DNA of 64,000 bases from an uncultured Mycoplasmatota bacterium (lineage in GTDB: Bacteria; Bacillota_I; Bacilli_A; RF39; UBA660): NCBI GenBank assembly GCA_900546275.1, contig URCH01000004.1, positions 1-64,000 of the forward strand, in the 5' to 3' direction. The notes under the pieces were generated by a model. The model made no database searches. It saw only the letters and a list, made by a program, of their open reading frames with translations, and was not told the origin of the DNA. This document shows positions 61,939 to 64,000 of this stretch, one piece after another; positions within the stretch are counted from its first letter, which is position 1; each line of letters begins with the position of its first letter. The translations under genes and the position numbers were made by a program.

Positions 61939-63195
61939 ATGATAAATGGAGTAAAACTACCTAAATATAAATCAATTTCAAAAACCAAAAGAATAGGATT
62001 TTATAATAAACCAAAATATGTTTATGTACCACTTGTAAGTGGCAAAGATACAGATATAACAATAACTGTAAAAAAAGGTGATTATGTTTATAAAGGAAGC
62101 GTAATTGGAAGACGTAAAGGAGATTATAAAATTTCTATTTGTTCAAGTATCAGTGGTACAGTCATAGATTACGTACAAAGAACAATCTCAACTGGAGAAA
62201 AAGCAAAATGTGTTGTAATAGAAAATGATTTTAAAGAAAAAGAAGAAATAAAAGAAGTAGTAAATAAAAAAATAAATCAATATACAAAAGAAGAATTTTT
62301 AAAAACATTAAAAGATTGTGGAGTAGTTGGAATGGGTGGCAATGAATTTCCAACTTATCTAAAGTACAAAACAAATGAGAAAATCAATACATTGATAGTT
62401 AACTGTACAGAATGTAGTGCATATTCAACAAGTGATTATGTTTTATTACAAGAACGTAGTGAAGAAATATTGGAAACTATAGATTCAATACTAGAAATAA
62501 ATGAAATAGAAAATGCAGTTATAGCGGTAAAAAAAAGTGATACTGAATTAATAAATTTACTAAATTCATTTATTGGTACATACTTAAAAGTAAAAATAGT
62601 TACAGTACCAGATTGTTACCCTATAGGTTGGGAGAAAAATTTAGTAAAATACGTTTGTAAAAAAACTTATAACGTAAATCCAATTGAAGTAGGTATAGTA
62701 GTTAATAATGTATCAACTATATACGCAATATTTGAAGCACTAAAATATCATAAATCATTATGTGAAAGAATAATAACATTCACAGGAAATGGTATAAAAA
62801 GGCCACAAAATGTTTATGTAAAAATAGGTACACCTTTATATGAGATAATAAATAAAATTGGAACAAACATAAAAGAACCTAAAATAGTAATTGGTGAACC
62901 AATGATGGGTAATTACGTAAAAGAAGATGATGTAGTTGCTACTATTGATACAAATTGTGTAATAGTTCTTAATGAAATTCCAAAAGAAATAGAAGAAGAA
63001 TGTATAAGATGTGGAAAATGTACAAAATATTGCCCAGCTAAAATATCACCAGTCTTGATAAAAGATAATAAAAATAATAAAGAAAAATTAAAAAAACTTC
63101 ATCCTGAAAAATGTATAAAATGTGGTTTATGTTCATATATATGCCCATCAAATATAAAACTAAGGGATATTATAGAAAAGGTGTGTGAGAAGTAA
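61939..63195 (+). CDS. rnfC: Rnf complex subunit RnfC
   Basis: A 418-residue peripheral subunit of the ion-translocating ferredoxin:NAD+ oxidoreductase. An N-terminal barrel-sandwich part (GDYVYKGSVIGRRKGDYKISICSSISGTV) precedes the NADH/FMN-binding Rossmann-like domain (GVVGMGGNEFPTYLK, VNCTECSAYSTSDYVLLQE). Two [4Fe-4S] motifs end the protein: CIRCGKCTKYCPAKISP and CIKCGLCSYICPS. RnfC takes up electrons at the cytoplasmic side. The Shine-Dalgarno is GGAGG. It is first in the operon and overlaps rnfD by one base (TAATG). Confidence 0.92.
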   Translation: MINGVKLPKYKSISKTKRIGFYNKPKYVYVPLVSGKDTDITITVKKGDYVYKGSVIGRRKGDYKISICSSISGTVIDYVQRTISTGEKAKCVVIENDFKEKEEIKEVVNKKINQYTKEEFLKTLKDCGVVGMGGNEFPTYLKYKTNEKINTLIVNCTECSAYSTSDYVLLQERSEEILETIDSILEINEIENAVIAVKKSDTELINLLNSFIGTYLKVKIVTVPDCYPIGWEKNLVKYVCKKTYNVNPIEVGIVVNNVSTIYAIFEALKYHKSLCERIITFTGNGIKRPQNVYVKIGTPLYEIINKIGTNIKEPKIVIGEPMMGNYVKEDDVVATIDTNCVIVLNEIPKEIEEECIRCGKCTKYCPAKISPVLIKDNKNNKEKLKKLHPEKCIKCGLCSYICPSNIKLRDIIEKVCEK

Positions 63196-64000
63196 TGGAA
63201 AATGTAACAGGACCTTTTATTCATACGAAAAATACTAAAGAAAAAATAAAAAAAAGTATATTAATTTCATTACTACCATTGATTTTATTCGCATTTTATA
63301 AAAATGGTATAGTTTTATTCTTTTCTGGCAAAGTAGGATTTATAGATAGTATATATCCATTATTGTTAATTTTTATATGTATGATATCAATGTTTATATT
63401 TGACATTTTATATACTATGATACTACGTAAAGATAACGTTAATATAAAAAAATATATTAAAACTTCATATTCATTTATACCAGGTATTATACTAGGTTTA
63501 ATTATTCCAATTAAGACACCAATAATTATAATTATATTGTCTTGTTTTATATCGGTAACCATAGATAAAGTACTTAATAAAATAACAAATAAAAACATTC
63601 TTAATACAGTTGCACTATCATTTTTGGTAATAGCAATATTTTCAATATTAAATGGTGGCTATAGTTATTTAAATTCATATGAAGCTACTAAGTATAATAG
63701 TGCTCCAATAGAAAATACTACAATTACAGATTTCTCATATGAACAAAACATTAAACAATATGGCTCATTAAAACAATTCTTTGTAGGTAATGTACCAGGT
63801 GGAATAGGTGAAGTAAGTATACTATTTACTATAATTGGTTTTTTATACTTAATAATGAAAAAATCAATAAAAAATATAATACCAGTAACAATATTTATAA
63901 CTCTATTTTTAGGACTAAGTTTAACAGCATTTATAAACAATTTAGATATATATTTTGTTATATTTAATTTATTTACAGGATCAATAATATTTTCATCAAT
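63195..64000 (+). CDS. rnfD: Rnf complex subunit RnfD, cut by the window end
   Basis: At least 268 residues, open at the right edge of the window. It begins MENVTGPFIHTKNTKEKIKK, the usual RnfD start (S/GPH-like), followed by several membrane helices. FVGNVPGGIGEVSILFTIIGFLYLI matches the conserved GNxxGSIGETS loop of RnfD. The outside loop has SYEATKYNSAP where the covalent FMN-threonine motif (GAT) is expected, so the flavin site may be EAT with a changed glycine. It moves electrons and ions across the membrane together with the other subunits to the right. Confidence 0.85.
   Translation, partial: MENVTGPFIHTKNTKEKIKKSILISLLPLILFAFYKNGIVLFFSGKVGFIDSIYPLLLIFICMISMFIFDILYTMILRKDNVNIKKYIKTSYSFIPGIILGLIIPIKTPIIIIILSCFISVTIDKVLNKITNKNILNTVALSFLVIAIFSILNGGYSYLNSYEATKYNSAPIENTTITDFSYEQNIKQYGSLKQFFVGNVPGGIGEVSILFTIIGFLYLIMKKSIKNIIPVTIFITLFLGLSLTAFINNLDIYFVIFNLFTGSIIFSS

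Overview
The window is very A+T-rich, and TGA is used as a stop codon (for example at the ends of nth, reoM and the hybrid kinase gene), so it uses the standard bacterial code and not the Mycoplasma code. Gene content is Gram-positive and wall-bearing: penicillin-binding protein 1, an LTA-synthase-like enzyme, LytR-CpsA-Psr, MltG, ReoM and a lipobox protein. Gene order repeatedly matches Bacillus subtilis: spoIVA-hup, dnaD-nth facing recU-ponA, rimP-nusA-rnpM-infB-rbfA, hrcA-grpE-dnaK-dnaJ, and alaS-reoM-ruvX-yrzB-mltG-trmR. The best inference is an uncultured, low-GC, wall-bearing member of the Bacilli with a streamlined genome (RF39- or Erysipelotrichia-like). The taxonomy is an inference from gene content only.

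Positions 1 to about 4890 are the right part of an integrated mobile element. It carries a hairpin-rich oriT-like region with a TAGTGTG nick-type motif, a divergent XRE repressor/membrane-protein pair with operator-like repeats, two small winged-helix-type proteins, three 23-bp iteron-like repeats, an OB-fold-like protein, and a large serine recombinase at the extreme right end. The element ends inside spoIVA: homology to the spore-coat ATPase SpoIVA starts abruptly at a Trp codon (4889), about 120 residues into the protein. A perfect 6-bp inverted repeat around a TG dinucleotide sits exactly at that junction. The left end and the 5' part of spoIVA lie outside the window. The arrangement resembles the skin element in sigK and is the most interesting thing here.

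From 5 to 34 kb is core genome. It holds a phosphoesterase, HU, CCA-adding enzyme, DnaD and Nth; the recU-ponA operon on the minus strand; a CPBP protease with a membrane phosphoesterase; and the rimP-nusA-infB operon, with a RimP cut to one domain and a dCMP deaminase in the usual ylxQ slot. Next come rbfA, a Tyr-type T-box leader driving HAD hydrolase-deoC-tyrS, and rpsD with a long structured leader. The heat-shock operon hrcA-grpE-dnaK-pepF-dnaJ is controlled by two half-degenerate CIRCE operators, and is followed by an M15 peptidase and frr.

From 34 to 64 kb the order is as follows. A PopT-type undecaprenyl-phosphate transporter and an AI-2E-family exporter precede a P-loop kinase and an AlaRS that lacks its C-terminal domain. 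Then come an HD phosphohydrolase, the reoM-ruvX-yrzB-mltG-trmR run, a cluster of envelope proteins, and a sensor with a degenerate GGDEF domain. These are followed by a SigE/SigK-like sigma factor with extra region-4-like repeats, a HAD-PlsC fusion beside an acyl-CoA ligase that carries a dead HAD copy, and a hybrid kinase with two receiver domains. The window ends with an LTA-synthase-like enzyme, an LCP-PASTA protein, tRNA-Cys, a decayed small gene, and the start of an Rnf operon (rnfC and partial rnfD). No CRISPR array, rRNA or insertion sequence was seen.
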